Shown in pieces: positions 42,133 to 51,570 of a stretch of DNA of 64,000 nt; the stretch's first letter is position 1; each line of letters begins with the position of its first letter. The position numbers were made by a program, and so were the translations under genes. The DNA comes from Archaeoglobus sp. JdFR-24. GTDB lineage: Archaea; Halobacteriota; Archaeoglobi; Archaeoglobales; Archaeoglobaceae. The notes below the pieces were generated by a model that was not told the DNA's origin, searched no databases, and was given only the letters and a program-made list of their open reading frames with translations. Location of the stretch: NCBI GenBank assembly GCA_002011215.1, contig MTML01000137.1, positions 5 through 64,004 of the forward strand, read 5' to 3'.

Positions 42133-43182
42133 ATGGTAGGCGTTTTCAAAAAACTAGTAGGGACGAGACCATCAGAGTGGGCTTACGTGGTTTCAAGAGT
42201 TAGGGTGATGAGCAGGAAGCTCATCCCTGCTGATGAATACAATAAGCTGCTCAACATGGAACTCGATGAAGTGATCAGATACCTCGAAGAGACAGAATAC
42301 AAAAAGGAAATAGATGAACTTGGTTTCAAATATCAGGGTCTAACCTTGATCGATTATGCACTCTCTTTAAATCTTTCAAGAACCTATAATAAGCTTATAA
42401 GGATATCCAAGGGATTACCGAGGGAGCTTATTGCGGCTTATCTGAGAAGATGGGACATCTGGAACATCAAGAATGTAGTCAGAGGCAAGATGTTCAATTT
42501 TCCGACTGAGGAAATTGAGGGAACATTGATTATCGCAGGAGAATATAATGAAGAATTCTTTAAATCCCTTCTCCTTAAAGAGACTGTAGAGGAAATAGCC
42601 AAGGTCTTTGAGGGGACACAGTTCTACCCAGCACTGGAGAAAATGGCTAGGGTATGTCCGATGAGTGAGTTTGAGGATGACATTGATAAAGCATATTACA
42701 CGTCGCTTGCAGGTATAAAAGCAGAAACTTTGGACATGAAATACTTTATCGACTTCATCAAAATGGAAGTTGACATTAAAAACATCAAAACTATACTCAG
42801 ATTGAAAACTGATGGGGCCAGTGCAGAGGAGATCATGACGAGGATCATCCCCAGGGGGCTTCAAATTAGTGAAGATGAAGCAAGAAAACTGGCTGCGTTA
42901 GAGTGGGATGAGCTGTTAAAATCCCTTGAAGGGTACTGGTTCTGGGAAGGAATTAAGGACTCAATAGAGGAAGCATCTCTCTCAAAGATCGAAGCTCTTT
43001 TGGACAAGCTGTGGGCCAAAAAAGTACTGTCGAAATCACACAGCTTCCCACTCTCAGTTCTTCCGGTGATGGCATTCATACTGTTAAAGAAACTTGAAGT
43101 TGACAACCTCAGGATCATTGGCAGAGGTAAAGCGGCTGGTCTGGATGCTGAAAAGATTAAAGAACAGCTGGTGATAGTATGA
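42133..43182 (+). CDS. atpC: A-type ATP synthase subunit C (central-stalk adaptor, V-type d homologue)
   Basis: 349 residues from ATG 42133 (AAGGGAT upstream); an in-frame TTG at 42115 overlaps atpE. Helical, funnel-shaped adaptor between rotor ring and central shaft. Typical phrases: YVVSRVRVMSRKL, LRRWDIWNIKNVVRGK, DIKNIKTILRLK. Overlaps atpF as ATGA. Confidence 0.94.
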   Translation: MVGVFKKLVGTRPSEWAYVVSRVRVMSRKLIPADEYNKLLNMELDEVIRYLEETEYKKEIDELGFKYQGLTLIDYALSLNLSRTYNKLIRISKGLPRELIAAYLRRWDIWNIKNVVRGKMFNFPTEEIEGTLIIAGEYNEEFFKSLLLKETVEEIAKVFEGTQFYPALEKMARVCPMSEFEDDIDKAYYTSLAGIKAETLDMKYFIDFIKMEVDIKNIKTILRLKTDGASAEEIMTRIIPRGLQISEDEARKLAALEWDELLKSLEGYWFWEGIKDSIEEASLSKIEALLDKLWAKKVLSKSHSFPLSVLPVMAFILLKKLEVDNLRIIGRGKAAGLDAEKIKEQLVIV

Positions 43183-43478
43183 GTGAGCTAACAGTTATTG
43201 GTGATCCGGAATTCAATATTGGCTTCAGATTGGCTGGTATCAGGAATGTTGTCGATGTAACTGATGAAAGCAAAGTAGTTGATGTGGTGGAGGACGTTCT
43301 GACAAAAAAAGGGATCGTAATAATCAAGTATGACTTTTATAAAAATTTACCGATACCAATAAAAATGAAAATTGAGGAGAGTATCGAGCCAACCTTCGTA
43401 AAGGTTGGTGGAGAAGGTGGAGTTGAGGAAGTTAGGGAGAAAATAAGGAAGGCGATAGGTGTTGACCTATGGAAATGA
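43179..43478 (+). CDS. atpF: A-type ATP synthase subunit F
   Basis: 99 residues, Rossmann-like small central-stalk subunit. [14 protein letters not shown] is the conserved start and a Gly-rich [13 protein letters not shown] segment precedes the C-terminal helix that contacts the A/B head. Overlaps atpC by 4 bp and atpA by 10 bp. Confidence 0.93.
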   Translation: MSELTVIGDPEFNIGFRLAGIRNVVDVTDESKVVDVVEDVLTKKGIVIIKYDFYKNLPIPIKMKIEESIEPTFVKVGGEGGVEEVREKIRKAIGVDLWK

Positions 43479-45208
43479 AAACAGTAGGAATGATTGGTGA
43501 GGTTTATCGAGTCTCAGGACCCCTTGTGGTTGCTGAAGGTGTAAAGGCGAGAATGTACGACGTCTGCAGAGTAGGTGAAGAAGGACTGATGGGAGAAGTC
43601 GTTGGTTTAGTAGGTGAAAAAACACTCATTCAGGTTTACGAGGACACTTCAGGTATCAAACCAGGTGACAAGGTTGAGAACACTGGCGCACCTCTCAGTG
43701 TAGAACTTGGTCCGGGTCTGATCAGATCTTTCTATGATGGTATTCAGAGGCCATTGCCTGCGTTGAGAGATTTGAGTGGAGATTTTATCTCGAGAGGTAT
43801 TCAGGCTCCTGGATTAAGCAGAAAGGCCGAATGGGAATTCAAACCAACTGTAAAGAAAGGAGACGCTTTGAAACCTGGAGACATCATTGGAACAGTCCAG
43901 GAGACTGAAGTGGTTGAACACAGGATTCTTGTCCCTCCGAAAGTTGAAGGGGTTGTAACTGAAATTTATGATGGTAAATTCACGGTTGAGGATACGATTG
44001 CAGTTCTGGACAATGGAACTGAGCTGAAACTCTATCATAAGTGGCCGGTTCGAGAGGCAAGGCCATACCAGGAGAAATTGCCTCCGGTTATACCTTTGAT
44101 GACAGGTCAGAGAATTCTTGACACGTTCTTCCCGGTTGCCAAGGGAGGAACGGCTGCGATTCCTGGACCATTCGGGAGTGGAAAGACTGTTACACAGCAC
44201 CAACTTGCAAAGTGGAGTGACACTGAAATCGTTGTTTACATAGGTTGTGGTGAAAGAGGAAACGAGATGACAGAGGTTCTTGAAGAGTTTCCAGAGCTCA
44301 TTGATCCAAAGACAGGTAAACCGCTCATGGAGAGGACAGTTTTAATTGCAAACACATCAAACATGCCCGTTGCTGCAAGGGAAGCGTCAGTTTATACTGG
44401 AATTACAATTGCAGAATACTTCAGAGATATGGGTTATAATGTGGCGGTTCAGGCAGACTCAACAAGCAGATGGGCTGAGGCAATGAGAGAGATCTCGGGT
44501 AGACTTGAAGAAATGCCCGGTGAAGAAGGTTACCCAGCATATCTTGCTTCAAGACTTGCGGAGTTCTATGAAAGAGCTGGTAGAGTTAAGACGCTTGGTG
44601 GAACTATTGGTAGTGTTACGGTTGTTGGAGCAGTCTCGCCGCCTGGTGGAGACTTCAGTGAGCCTGTTACGCAGAACACTCTCCGTATTGTTAAGGTGTT
44701 CTGGGCACTGGATGCAAAGCTTGCTGCAAGAAGACACTTTCCGGCTATTAACTGGCTCCAGAGTTACAGCTTGTATCTTGATGCTCTCAAAGAATGGTTT
44801 GAGGAGAATGTATCTCCGGAATTTGTTGAACTGAGAAGGTGGGCTATGGAAATCCTTCAGGAAGAAGCAAACCTGCAGGAGATTGTTCAGCTGGTTGGAA
44901 GTGACGCTCTGCCGGACTCCCAGAGAGTCCTGCTTGAGGTCGCAAGATATATCAGAGAATTTTACCTCCAGCAGTATGCATATCATCCAGTTGATACCTT
45001 CTGCAGCTTCCAGAAGCAGTATGACATGCTAAAGGCGATCAAGGAGCTGAATGACATATTCTACAAGGCACTTGAAGCAGGAAGACTTGTGAACGAAATT
45101 GAAGAAGTTGAGGGAAAGGAAGACTTCGAGAGAGCAAAGCTCGAAGAGGATTACAAACCAAAGCTTGAGGCTGCCATAGATAAAATTAGGTCAGCTTTGC
45201 TGGGGTGA
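43469..45208 (+). CDS. atpA: A-type ATP synthase catalytic subunit A
   Basis: 579 residues, no intein. Catalytic P-loop GPFGSGKT, the non-homologous insertion region around 110-200, Glu/Arg switch region [11 protein letters not shown], and [12 protein letters not shown]. Synthesises or hydrolyses ATP at the A/B interface. Overlaps atpF by 10 bp; ATG 43475 is an alternative start two codons in. Confidence 0.97.
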   Translation: MEMKTVGMIGEVYRVSGPLVVAEGVKARMYDVCRVGEEGLMGEVVGLVGEKTLIQVYEDTSGIKPGDKVENTGAPLSVELGPGLIRSFYDGIQRPLPALRDLSGDFISRGIQAPGLSRKAEWEFKPTVKKGDALKPGDIIGTVQETEVVEHRILVPPKVEGVVTEIYDGKFTVEDTIAVLDNGTELKLYHKWPVREARPYQEKLPPVIPLMTGQRILDTFFPVAKGGTAAIPGPFGSGKTVTQHQLAKWSDTEIVVYIGCGERGNEMTEVLEEFPELIDPKTGKPLMERTVLIANTSNMPVAAREASVYTGITIAEYFRDMGYNVAVQADSTSRWAEAMREISGRLEEMPGEEGYPAYLASRLAEFYERAGRVKTLGGTIGSVTVVGAVSPPGGDFSEPVTQNTLRIVKVFWALDAKLAARRHFPAINWLQSYSLYLDALKEWFEENVSPEFVELRRWAMEILQEEANLQEIVQLVGSDALPDSQRVLLEVARYIREFYLQQYAYHPVDTFCSFQKQYDMLKAIKELNDIFYKALEAGRLVNEIEEVEGKEDFERAKLEEDYKPKLEAAIDKIRSALLG

Positions 45209-45213
45209 TTCAA

Positions 45214-46623
45214 ATGAAGGAGTATAAAACAATAAAACAGGTTGCAGGTCCGCTTATATTTGTCGAAAAGACCGAACCTGTGGGTTATGGAGAACTTGTC
45301 AACATAACGCTTCCTGACGGCTCAACCAAGAGAGGTCAGGTTCTTGACACTTCAAGAGATGTAGTTGTTGTTCAGGTTTTCGAAGGTACAAGAGGTATCG
45401 ATACATCTTCTGCAGTGAGGTTCACCGGTGATATTGTCAGGCTTGCATGCTCACAGGACATGCTTGGAAGAATCCTCTCAGGATCGGGAGATCCGATTGA
45501 TGGAGGACCAAAGATAATTCCTGAAGAAAGAAGAGAAATTATTGGTGCTGCCATAAACCCCTATGCAAGAACGTATCCGAGAGAATTCATCCAGACTGGA
45601 ATTTCAGCTATTGACGGGATGAACACGCTTGTTAGAGGTCAGAAATTGCCCATTTTTAGCGGTAGTGGTTTACCCCACAATGACATAGCCCTTCAGGTTG
45701 CAAGGCAGGCAAAGGTTAGAGGTTCCGGAGAAGAATTTGCAGTTATTTTCGCTGCTATGGGTATTACAAACGAAGAGGCATTCCAGTTCATGAAGGACTT
45801 TGAGAGAACTGGAGCTCTTGAGAGAGCGGTCGTTTTCCTGAACCTTGCTGACGACCCTGCTATCGAGAGATTACTCACGCCCCGTATGGCGCTTACTGCA
45901 GCAGAATTCCTCGCTTACGAATACGACCTCCACATTCTTGTTATCCTTACTGACATGACCAATTACTGTGAAGCTTTGAGAGAAATCTCGGCTGCGAGAG
46001 AAGAAGTTCCCGGAAGAAGAGGATATCCCGGTTATATGTACACTGACCTTGCAACGATCTATGAGAGAGCAGGGAGAATTCAGGGTAGAAAAGGTACAAT
46101 CACTCAGATGCCTATCCTTACAATGCCTGGTGATGACATAACCCATCCAATTCCAGACCTGACAGGATATATTACTGAGGGGCAGGTTGTTTTGAGCAGA
46201 GAGCTTCATGCAAAGGGTATTTATCCGCCAATAGATGTTCTGCCATCTCTCAGCAGGTTGATGAAAGAGGGTATTGGAGAAGGACTTACAAGAGATGACC
46301 ATGTGCAGTGGAATGACCAGATGTATGCTGCTTATGCAGAAGGTGTCGATCTGAGAGGTCTTGTCGCTATCGTCGGTGAGGAAGCTCTCAGTCCAAGAGA
46401 CAGGAGATTCCTCAAGTTTGCTGATGAATTCGAGAGAAGATTTGTGCAGCAGGATAGATACGAAGACAGATCAATTGAAGAAACACTGGATCTTGGTTGG
46501 GAACTTCTTTCAATGCTGAGAGAGGCTGAGCTTACAAAAATTGAGACAAAATATATCCAGAAATACCATCCCAGCTACAAGAAAAAAGCATCAGCAGAAG
46601 AAGCTGCAGCAGAAGAGGCCTGA
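45214..46623 (+). CDS. atpB: A-type ATP synthase regulatory subunit B
   Basis: 469 residues from ATG 45214. Lacks a functional P-loop, reading SGSGLPHND where subunit A has GPFGSGKT, as expected of B. Conserved [18 protein letters not shown] and [16 protein letters not shown] follow. The C-terminal Ala/Glu-rich tail ([11 protein letters not shown]) is short and low-complexity. Translationally close to atpA (5 bp gap). Confidence 0.97.
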   Translation: MKEYKTIKQVAGPLIFVEKTEPVGYGELVNITLPDGSTKRGQVLDTSRDVVVVQVFEGTRGIDTSSAVRFTGDIVRLACSQDMLGRILSGSGDPIDGGPKIIPEERREIIGAAINPYARTYPREFIQTGISAIDGMNTLVRGQKLPIFSGSGLPHNDIALQVARQAKVRGSGEEFAVIFAAMGITNEEAFQFMKDFERTGALERAVVFLNLADDPAIERLLTPRMALTAAEFLAYEYDLHILVILTDMTNYCEALREISAAREEVPGRRGYPGYMYTDLATIYERAGRIQGRKGTITQMPILTMPGDDITHPIPDLTGYITEGQVVLSRELHAKGIYPPIDVLPSLSRLMKEGIGEGLTRDDHVQWNDQMYAAYAEGVDLRGLVAIVGEEALSPRDRRFLKFADEFERRFVQQDRYEDRSIEETLDLGWELLSMLREAELTKIETKYIQKYHPSYKKKASAEEAAAEEA

Positions 46624-46668
46624 GCACAATTCAATTTCTAATTTTTTACAATAAATACAGGTGAAACC

Positions 46669-47298
46669 ATGGCAGAAGTTAAGCCAACCAGAATGGAGCT
46701 TATCAAGCTCAGAAGAAGAATCAAACTATCGAAGAGAGGACATGCTCTGCTTAAAATGAAAAGAGATGGGCTTATCGTTGAGTTCAGAGAAATTCTTGAA
46801 CAGGCCAAAGAGGCTATTGGGGGGATGGTGGAGAAGTACGAGAAAGCTCAGGAGAAACTCGCGATTGCAATGGCTGTTGAAGGTGTCGTGGGCATAAAAT
46901 CAATAGCTCTATCTTGTGCTACTGAGCCTGAGTTCTCAATTAAGAAAAAGAACATCATGGGTGTTGTTGTTCCGGTTGTTAAGAGAGAGAAAGTAAGAAA
47001 GCCGGTTTTTGAGAGGAACTACGGTGTAATTGGAACAACGGCAAGGATTGATGAAGTTGTGACTGCCTATGAAGAACTTGTAGATGCTGTACTTGAAGTA
47101 GCAGAAATCGAAACCACACTCAAAAGGTTAATTGATGAAATTGATAAGACAAAAAGAAGAGTTAACGCTCTTGAATACAGAGTAATACCTGGAATGGAAG
47201 AGGCTGCAAGGTATATATCCTTCAGACTTGAAGAGATGGACAGAGAAAATATAGTCAGACTTAAGAAGATTAAAGCCAAAATGGCTGCCAAAGCCTGA
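46669..47298 (+). CDS. atpD: A-type ATP synthase subunit D (central shaft)
   Basis: 209 residues, two long helices forming the rotor shaft. VKPTRMELIKLRRRIKLSKR at the N-terminus and NALEYRVIPGMEEAARYI toward the C-terminus are diagnostic. Last gene of the operon; no subunit G follows, matching other euryarchaeal sets. Confidence 0.96.
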   Translation: MAEVKPTRMELIKLRRRIKLSKRGHALLKMKRDGLIVEFREILEQAKEAIGGMVEKYEKAQEKLAIAMAVEGVVGIKSIALSCATEPEFSIKKKNIMGVVVPVVKREKVRKPVFERNYGVIGTTARIDEVVTAYEELVDAVLEVAEIETTLKRLIDEIDKTKRRVNALEYRVIPGMEEAARYISFRLEEMDRENIVRLKKIKAKMAAKA

Positions 47299-47391
47299 GT
47301 TGAAATCGGATACAAATAACAATTCCATTAAATCTCTATCCGTATCTATCTGCAACCCAAATGACAAATTCAAACTTTAACTCTAAACTCG

Positions 47392-47619
47392 ATGGCTCAT
47401 GAGAGGTTAAATAAAACTGAAAAAATTTCATTTTTTATGATCGAAACTGAACGGAATACACTGTCGGAGAGGATACTCAGATGGGTTTTTTCTGAAAAGA
47501 ATAGAGAACGGTATCTCAAGTACTGGTGGATAATTTCCACGATACGAATAGTTGTTGGTATCAGTCTCCTATTGTTGATGATTCTTGGTGGATACAAATT
47601 TACACATCACCCGTGGTAA
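47392..47619 (+). CDS. Small membrane protein
   Basis: 75 residues (60 if the inner ATG at 47437 is used). One transmembrane helix near the C-terminus (WIISTIRIVVGISLLLLMIL) with a basic cytosolic N-terminal part. No family recognised. It lies 93 bp after atpD and is followed by another small gene 11 bp later. Confidence 0.55.
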   Translation: MAHERLNKTEKISFFMIETERNTLSERILRWVFSEKNRERYLKYWWIISTIRIVVGISLLLLMILGGYKFTHHPW

Positions 47620-47630
47620 TATGGTGCATT

Positions 47631-47822
47631 ATGGCCTATTATGAAATATGGATCGATAAGAAAAAGGAAGAAAAAGCTCTCAAACACTTAAAAAAATTCG
47701 CAAAAGAGTTACACAGTGTATTCTGGGATTACAATTATATTGTGGAACTCGATCCGGAAAACGAAGAAGATGTAAAGAAGATTGATGGTATAAAGAGAAT
47801 CAGAAGACATTATGGCTGTTGA
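47631..47822 (+). CDS. Small charged protein
   Basis: 63 residues from ATG 47631, with GGTG 5 bp upstream. Lys/Glu-rich helix (IDKKKEEKALKHLKKF) and an acidic segment (DPENEEDVKKIDG), ending RRHYGC. No family recognised. Probably co-transcribed with the small membrane protein before it. Confidence 0.5.
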   Translation: MAYYEIWIDKKKEEKALKHLKKFAKELHSVFWDYNYIVELDPENEEDVKKIDGIKRIRRHYGC

Positions 47823-47906
47823 ATCAGCTGTATTTGAATCAGATTTAATCAATACCGCTTTTTCGAAACAATAAATGTTAAATGCTAGGTAGGGAGCTGA
47901 AATATC

Positions 47907-48251
47907 TTGGAGCTGGAACATCTTAGAAAACTTGTTGCTGCTTTCAGGGATGAAAGGGATTGGAAAAAATTTCACAATCCAAAAGATCTTGCAATATCTA
48001 TCATAATTGAGTCAGCTGAGCTTCTCGAACATTTCCAGTGGAAGAATGTTGAGGAGATCGAAAACCTTGTTAGGCTAAATAAAGAGGAAATAGCTGAAGA
48101 AATGGCAGATATTGCAATATATTTGCTTTCACTTGCCGATATCCTTGACTTAGACCTGTCAAAAGCAATAGTAGATAAAATGGAGAAAAATTCTTTGAAG
48201 TATCCAGTTGAAAAGACAAAAGGAGTTACGAAAAAGTACAGTGAACTCTAA
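47907..48251 (+). CDS. MazG-like nucleotide pyrophosphohydrolase
   Basis: 114 residues from a TTG start. The all-helical MazG/DCTPP1 fold is shown by two ExxE/ExxD metal motifs: ESAELLEHFQW and EEMADIAIYLLSLAD, and by the C-terminal KNSLKYPVEK. It removes damaged or surplus (deoxy)nucleoside triphosphates by hydrolysis to the monophosphate and pyrophosphate. It appears to be a single-gene unit. Confidence 0.9.
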   Translation: MELEHLRKLVAAFRDERDWKKFHNPKDLAISIIIESAELLEHFQWKNVEEIENLVRLNKEEIAEEMADIAIYLLSLADILDLDLSKAIVDKMEKNSLKYPVEKTKGVTKKYSEL

Positions 48252-48284
48252 AACTCGTCTCTAAATCCCGAACTCACACTTGTG

Positions 48285-48752
48285 TTATAGATACATGGAA
48301 TTTGGTTCAGAGAACTTGTCGAATTCGTACTGGACATTCCAGATAATGTAGAGCTTGCACTTAAATATCTCTCTTAAACCCTCAATCAAAGTGCTTTTTT
48401 TGAGTTCATCCTCGAATATTGGAAGTGAAAATTCAATTCTTTGCAGGTTCACGGCATCGGGGAGCATTCTGAAATCTACCCTTCTGAATATAAGATCCAT
48501 TTTCCATCTGTGGATGAGATTTTTCTTTTTTTCAAGGGTAAGTGAATTAAAGGCTCTGTAATGTTGTTCTGACAGAACGATCCCGCTCAAAAGAAGTATC
48601 ATGTTCTTTCCTTTTGGTTTGATTATATCTGCCACCTGATTTGATTTGGCGGGAAATTCAACGACATAATGCCAGTCTGCCGCATCATCAGGCACCTCTG
48701 ATTTGAGTATCTCCTCTTCTAATAACCATTTTTTCACTTCTGAAAGTGTCAT
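48285..48752 (-). CDS. DUF2299 family protein
   Basis: 155 residues. The opening WLLEEEILKSEVPDDAADW followed by HYVVEFP and LLLSGIVLSEQH fits the archaeal DUF2299 family, a small alpha/beta fold related to type III secretion-chaperone-like proteins. No biochemical role is known. It is convergent with the MazG gene and divergent from the FAD oxidase gene 53 bp away. Confidence 0.75.
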   Translation of the reverse strand: MTLSEVKKWLLEEEILKSEVPDDAADWHYVVEFPAKSNQVADIIKPKGKNMILLLSGIVLSEQHYRAFNSLTLEKKKNLIHRWKMDLIFRRVDFRMLPDAVNLQRIEFSLPIFEDELKKSTLIEGLREIFKCKLYIIWNVQYEFDKFSEPNSMYL

Positions 48753-48805
48753 TAATCTCGGTTTAAATACAGAAGAATAAAATAGTTTTCCATATCTTTT
48801 CTATT

Positions 48806-50194
48806 ATGCTTCATGTGTTACATGAGTCAAGGTATTCTCAAAAATCAAAAGAACTTGCAGAGGAACTTAAAAATCAACTTGGAAAAAGAAAAGTGTCCGA
48901 AGAACTCTCCGATAGAATAGCCTATTCGAAAGATTTCAATCCAGTTTATCTCAGACATCTTCTGAAGGGAACTCTTCCAGCGCTCCCTGATGTTGTTGTA
49001 TTTCCTGAGAACGCTGAAGAAGTATCAATGATTTTAAGCCTTGCAAATAGTCATGGAATCCCCGTCTATGTTTTCGGTGGAGGAAGTGGAGTAATCAATG
49101 GAAGCACACCTTTTTCGGGCGGGATAGCTCTCTCAACACTTTCAATGAACGGTGTTGAGATAGACGAGGAGAATCTGTTTGTCAGGGCTGGAGCAGGGGT
49201 TGTTGGGGGAAAGCTTGAATATGAACTCAACCACCGCGGCTATACGCTGAGGCACATTCCTCAGAGTCTCTATTGTTCGACTGTTGGTGGATGGGTGGCA
49301 ACGAAAGCGAGCGGGCAGTTTTCGACGAAATATGGGAATATTGAAGATGTTCTTGTAAATTTGAAGGTTGTAATGCCGGATGGAGAGATTCTGGAATCAA
49401 AAACACTGCCAAGAAAAGCCTCTTTCGATCTGAAAGGTATTTTCATTGGTAGTGAAGGCATATTTGGAGTTGTTTCCGAGGTGGTTTTAAAAATCTGGAA
49501 AATTCCTGAGAAACAGCATAAACTTGCTTTTAAGTATGAATCAATGGATGAAGCAGTTGAAGATGCAAAAAAGATTATGATGGCATTCAAGCCGGCTCTT
49601 ATAAGGATTTTTGATAGGCTCGAATCACTGAAAAACTTTGGAATTGAAGGGGTTGTGACTATTTTCATCGTTGAAGGAGATATGGCTGATGAAGAAAGGA
49701 AATTTATTCTTGAGAACTCAAATGGGGAGTATATTGGTGATAATCCGGTTGATATATGGTTAAAAGAGAGGTTCAACGTCTCTGATATCTCGAAATTCGT
49801 TCCTCTTGGAATAATTTTTGACACGATAGAGATTTCCTGTTTCTGGAAAGATGCTATGAGAGTCTATAGAAATGTTTTGAAAGCCATCAGGGATGTAGAG
49901 GGAGTTCTAATGGCATCATGTCATGCATCCCATTTTTACTATGAAGGGCTGTGTTTCTATTTCACTTTCGCAGGAGTTTCCAGAGATTTCGAAAAGTTAT
50001 ACAGGCAGGTGTGGGAGAGTGCTATGAGAGCAGCAATTCAAAATGGAGCATCATTGAGTCATCATCACGGTATAGGTTCTCTCAGGTCAGACTGGCTTTC
50101 AGAGGAAATGAAGAGCTATTATAATCTTTTGAGGGATTTAAAGCGCGTTTTTGATAGAAGAAACATTATGAATCCTGGTAAAGTCATTAAATGA
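48806..50194 (+). CDS. FAD-linked oxidase, alkyl-DHAP synthase/GlcD-like
   Basis: 462 residues. A PCMH-type FAD domain (PENAEEVSMILSLANSHG, FGGGSGVINGS, STVGGWVATKASGQ) and a C-terminal cap ending FDRRNIMNPGKVIK. The motif SLSHHHGIGSLR is characteristic of alkyl-dihydroxyacetonephosphate synthases and close 2-hydroxyacid dehydrogenases. Archaea do not use alkyl-DHAP synthase for their lipids, so oxidation of glycerophosphate or a 2-hydroxyacid is more likely. The next gene encodes the Fe-S partner expected for such a dehydrogenase. Confidence 0.88.
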   Translation: MLHVLHESRYSQKSKELAEELKNQLGKRKVSEELSDRIAYSKDFNPVYLRHLLKGTLPALPDVVVFPENAEEVSMILSLANSHGIPVYVFGGGSGVINGSTPFSGGIALSTLSMNGVEIDEENLFVRAGAGVVGGKLEYELNHRGYTLRHIPQSLYCSTVGGWVATKASGQFSTKYGNIEDVLVNLKVVMPDGEILESKTLPRKASFDLKGIFIGSEGIFGVVSEVVLKIWKIPEKQHKLAFKYESMDEAVEDAKKIMMAFKPALIRIFDRLESLKNFGIEGVVTIFIVEGDMADEERKFILENSNGEYIGDNPVDIWLKERFNVSDISKFVPLGIIFDTIEISCFWKDAMRVYRNVLKAIRDVEGVLMASCHASHFYYEGLCFYFTFAGVSRDFEKLYRQVWESAMRAAIQNGASLSHHHGIGSLRSDWLSEEMKSYYNLLRDLKRVFDRRNIMNPGKVIK

Positions 50195-50242
50195 TGTGGG
50201 TGTTTGAATGGGACTTAAACCAATCAGAGTGGGGGTGGTAAG

Positions 50243-51343
50243 ATGAACATTAAATGGCTCCTCCAGGCAACCTCATCCTCAGATCTTAAAACAAAATTGT
50301 CACTTTTAAGGGAGGCAATTCCTAAAATTGGTAGGTCTGATGATATCGTGAAATGTATGCTCTGTCCGAACATGTGCCTCCATGTCTGTCCGGTTTTTGA
50401 TGCTGAAAGGAGATTAACCGTTTCACCATCAACCAAATCCAGACTTGCCTTTTTCAGCAAGGAAGGTGAGAATGTTGGTGATGCTATCTGGCGATGTGTT
50501 CCCTGTGATGCCTGCAAGGAAGTCTGTCCCATGGACATTAGTGTTAATGAATCTCTGAAGAGTGTGAGAGAAGATGTATGTGCTGCAGACGATGAACCTG
50601 AACATGTAAAATTCACCTTTGTATCCTTCGAGAGCAGGATGAAGAGAGATGTTAAACTCATACCTGAGCGAACGGGAAGAATCCTTTATTTCCCGGGATG
50701 CAGAACGTTTGACACTCCTGAAGTTATCAGGTCAACTTACAGGCTATTTGATTATCTGAACATTGATTTTTCATTCAAAAACGAGATTCTCTGCTGTGGA
50801 GCATACCTGAGTGAACTCGGTTATAAATCACAGTTCGAGGAGCATACTCTCAGAATTGCCAGTTATCTGAAAAAATTTGATGGTGTTGTGAGTAACTGTC
50901 CCCACTGTGTACTGACCTTTAGGAATCATTACGGTGTTGAGGCAATGCATACTGTCGAGTTAATATATACGTTCGTTGATAGATTTGAGCACCTATCCAA
51001 TAGCCATCCTGACAGGTATGTATATCACGATCCGTGTATCCTGGCAAGAAAACTTGGAGTTGTAGAAGAACCCAGAAAGATTCTTCAGAAAGCTGGTGTT
51101 CAGCTTGGAGAACCAATATATTCTGGTAAAGACACATATTGCTGTGGATTTGGCGGTATATATCCGTATATTGATGCCACCATGGCGACAAAAATCGCTT
51201 CTGAGAGAGAAAAACATCTAAAAGAAGTCTCAGACAGATTGCTGACCTCATGCTCTGTATGCAAAAGAGCTCTTAACGCTCTGGATATAACCGAATTACT
51301 GGCCCGATTAGTTGAAGAGCTCAACCAGCCGGAAAAGAAATGA
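50243..51343 (+). CDS. GlpC/HdrD-like iron-sulfur protein with two CCG domains
   Basis: 366 residues. Two [4Fe-4S] motifs (CMLCPNMCLHVCP and CVPCDACKEVCP) are followed by two CCG domains (YFPGC with LCCGAYL and NCPHC; HDPC with YCCGFGG and SCSVC). Such proteins pass electrons from a flavoprotein to quinone or heterodisulfide. Placed 48 bp after the FAD oxidase, it is likely its electron-transfer subunit, as in GlcDF and GlpABC. No transmembrane helix is seen. Confidence 0.92.
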   Translation: MNIKWLLQATSSSDLKTKLSLLREAIPKIGRSDDIVKCMLCPNMCLHVCPVFDAERRLTVSPSTKSRLAFFSKEGENVGDAIWRCVPCDACKEVCPMDISVNESLKSVREDVCAADDEPEHVKFTFVSFESRMKRDVKLIPERTGRILYFPGCRTFDTPEVIRSTYRLFDYLNIDFSFKNEILCCGAYLSELGYKSQFEEHTLRIASYLKKFDGVVSNCPHCVLTFRNHYGVEAMHTVELIYTFVDRFEHLSNSHPDRYVYHDPCILARKLGVVEEPRKILQKAGVQLGEPIYSGKDTYCCGFGGIYPYIDATMATKIASEREKHLKEVSDRLLTSCSVCKRALNALDITELLARLVEELNQPEKK

Positions 51344-51570
51344 TAACTGGGGGATAGGCAGGAGGTGTATAATTGGAAAAACATGTACAAAAAATACGGT
51401 AAATCAGGTTGTGGACAACTTTAAACAGGAGTGAACCTGAGAGAACGTCTTCATTGGTGTTTGGGTTTGGTGTAGAGGTGCCTAAGTAAACAGCCATAGA
51501 TATTATAGGGTAGAACAGTCTTAAATACTCGATAAATAGTTATTTATTCTTTAAAAAATACAATAACTTA
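51344..51570. other. Intergenic region with promoter of the kinase gene
   Basis: No gene seen. CTTAAATACT at about 51520-51529 is a TATA-like element for the rightward kinase gene. GGAGGTG near 51360 does not lead to a supported reading frame. Confidence 0.4.
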
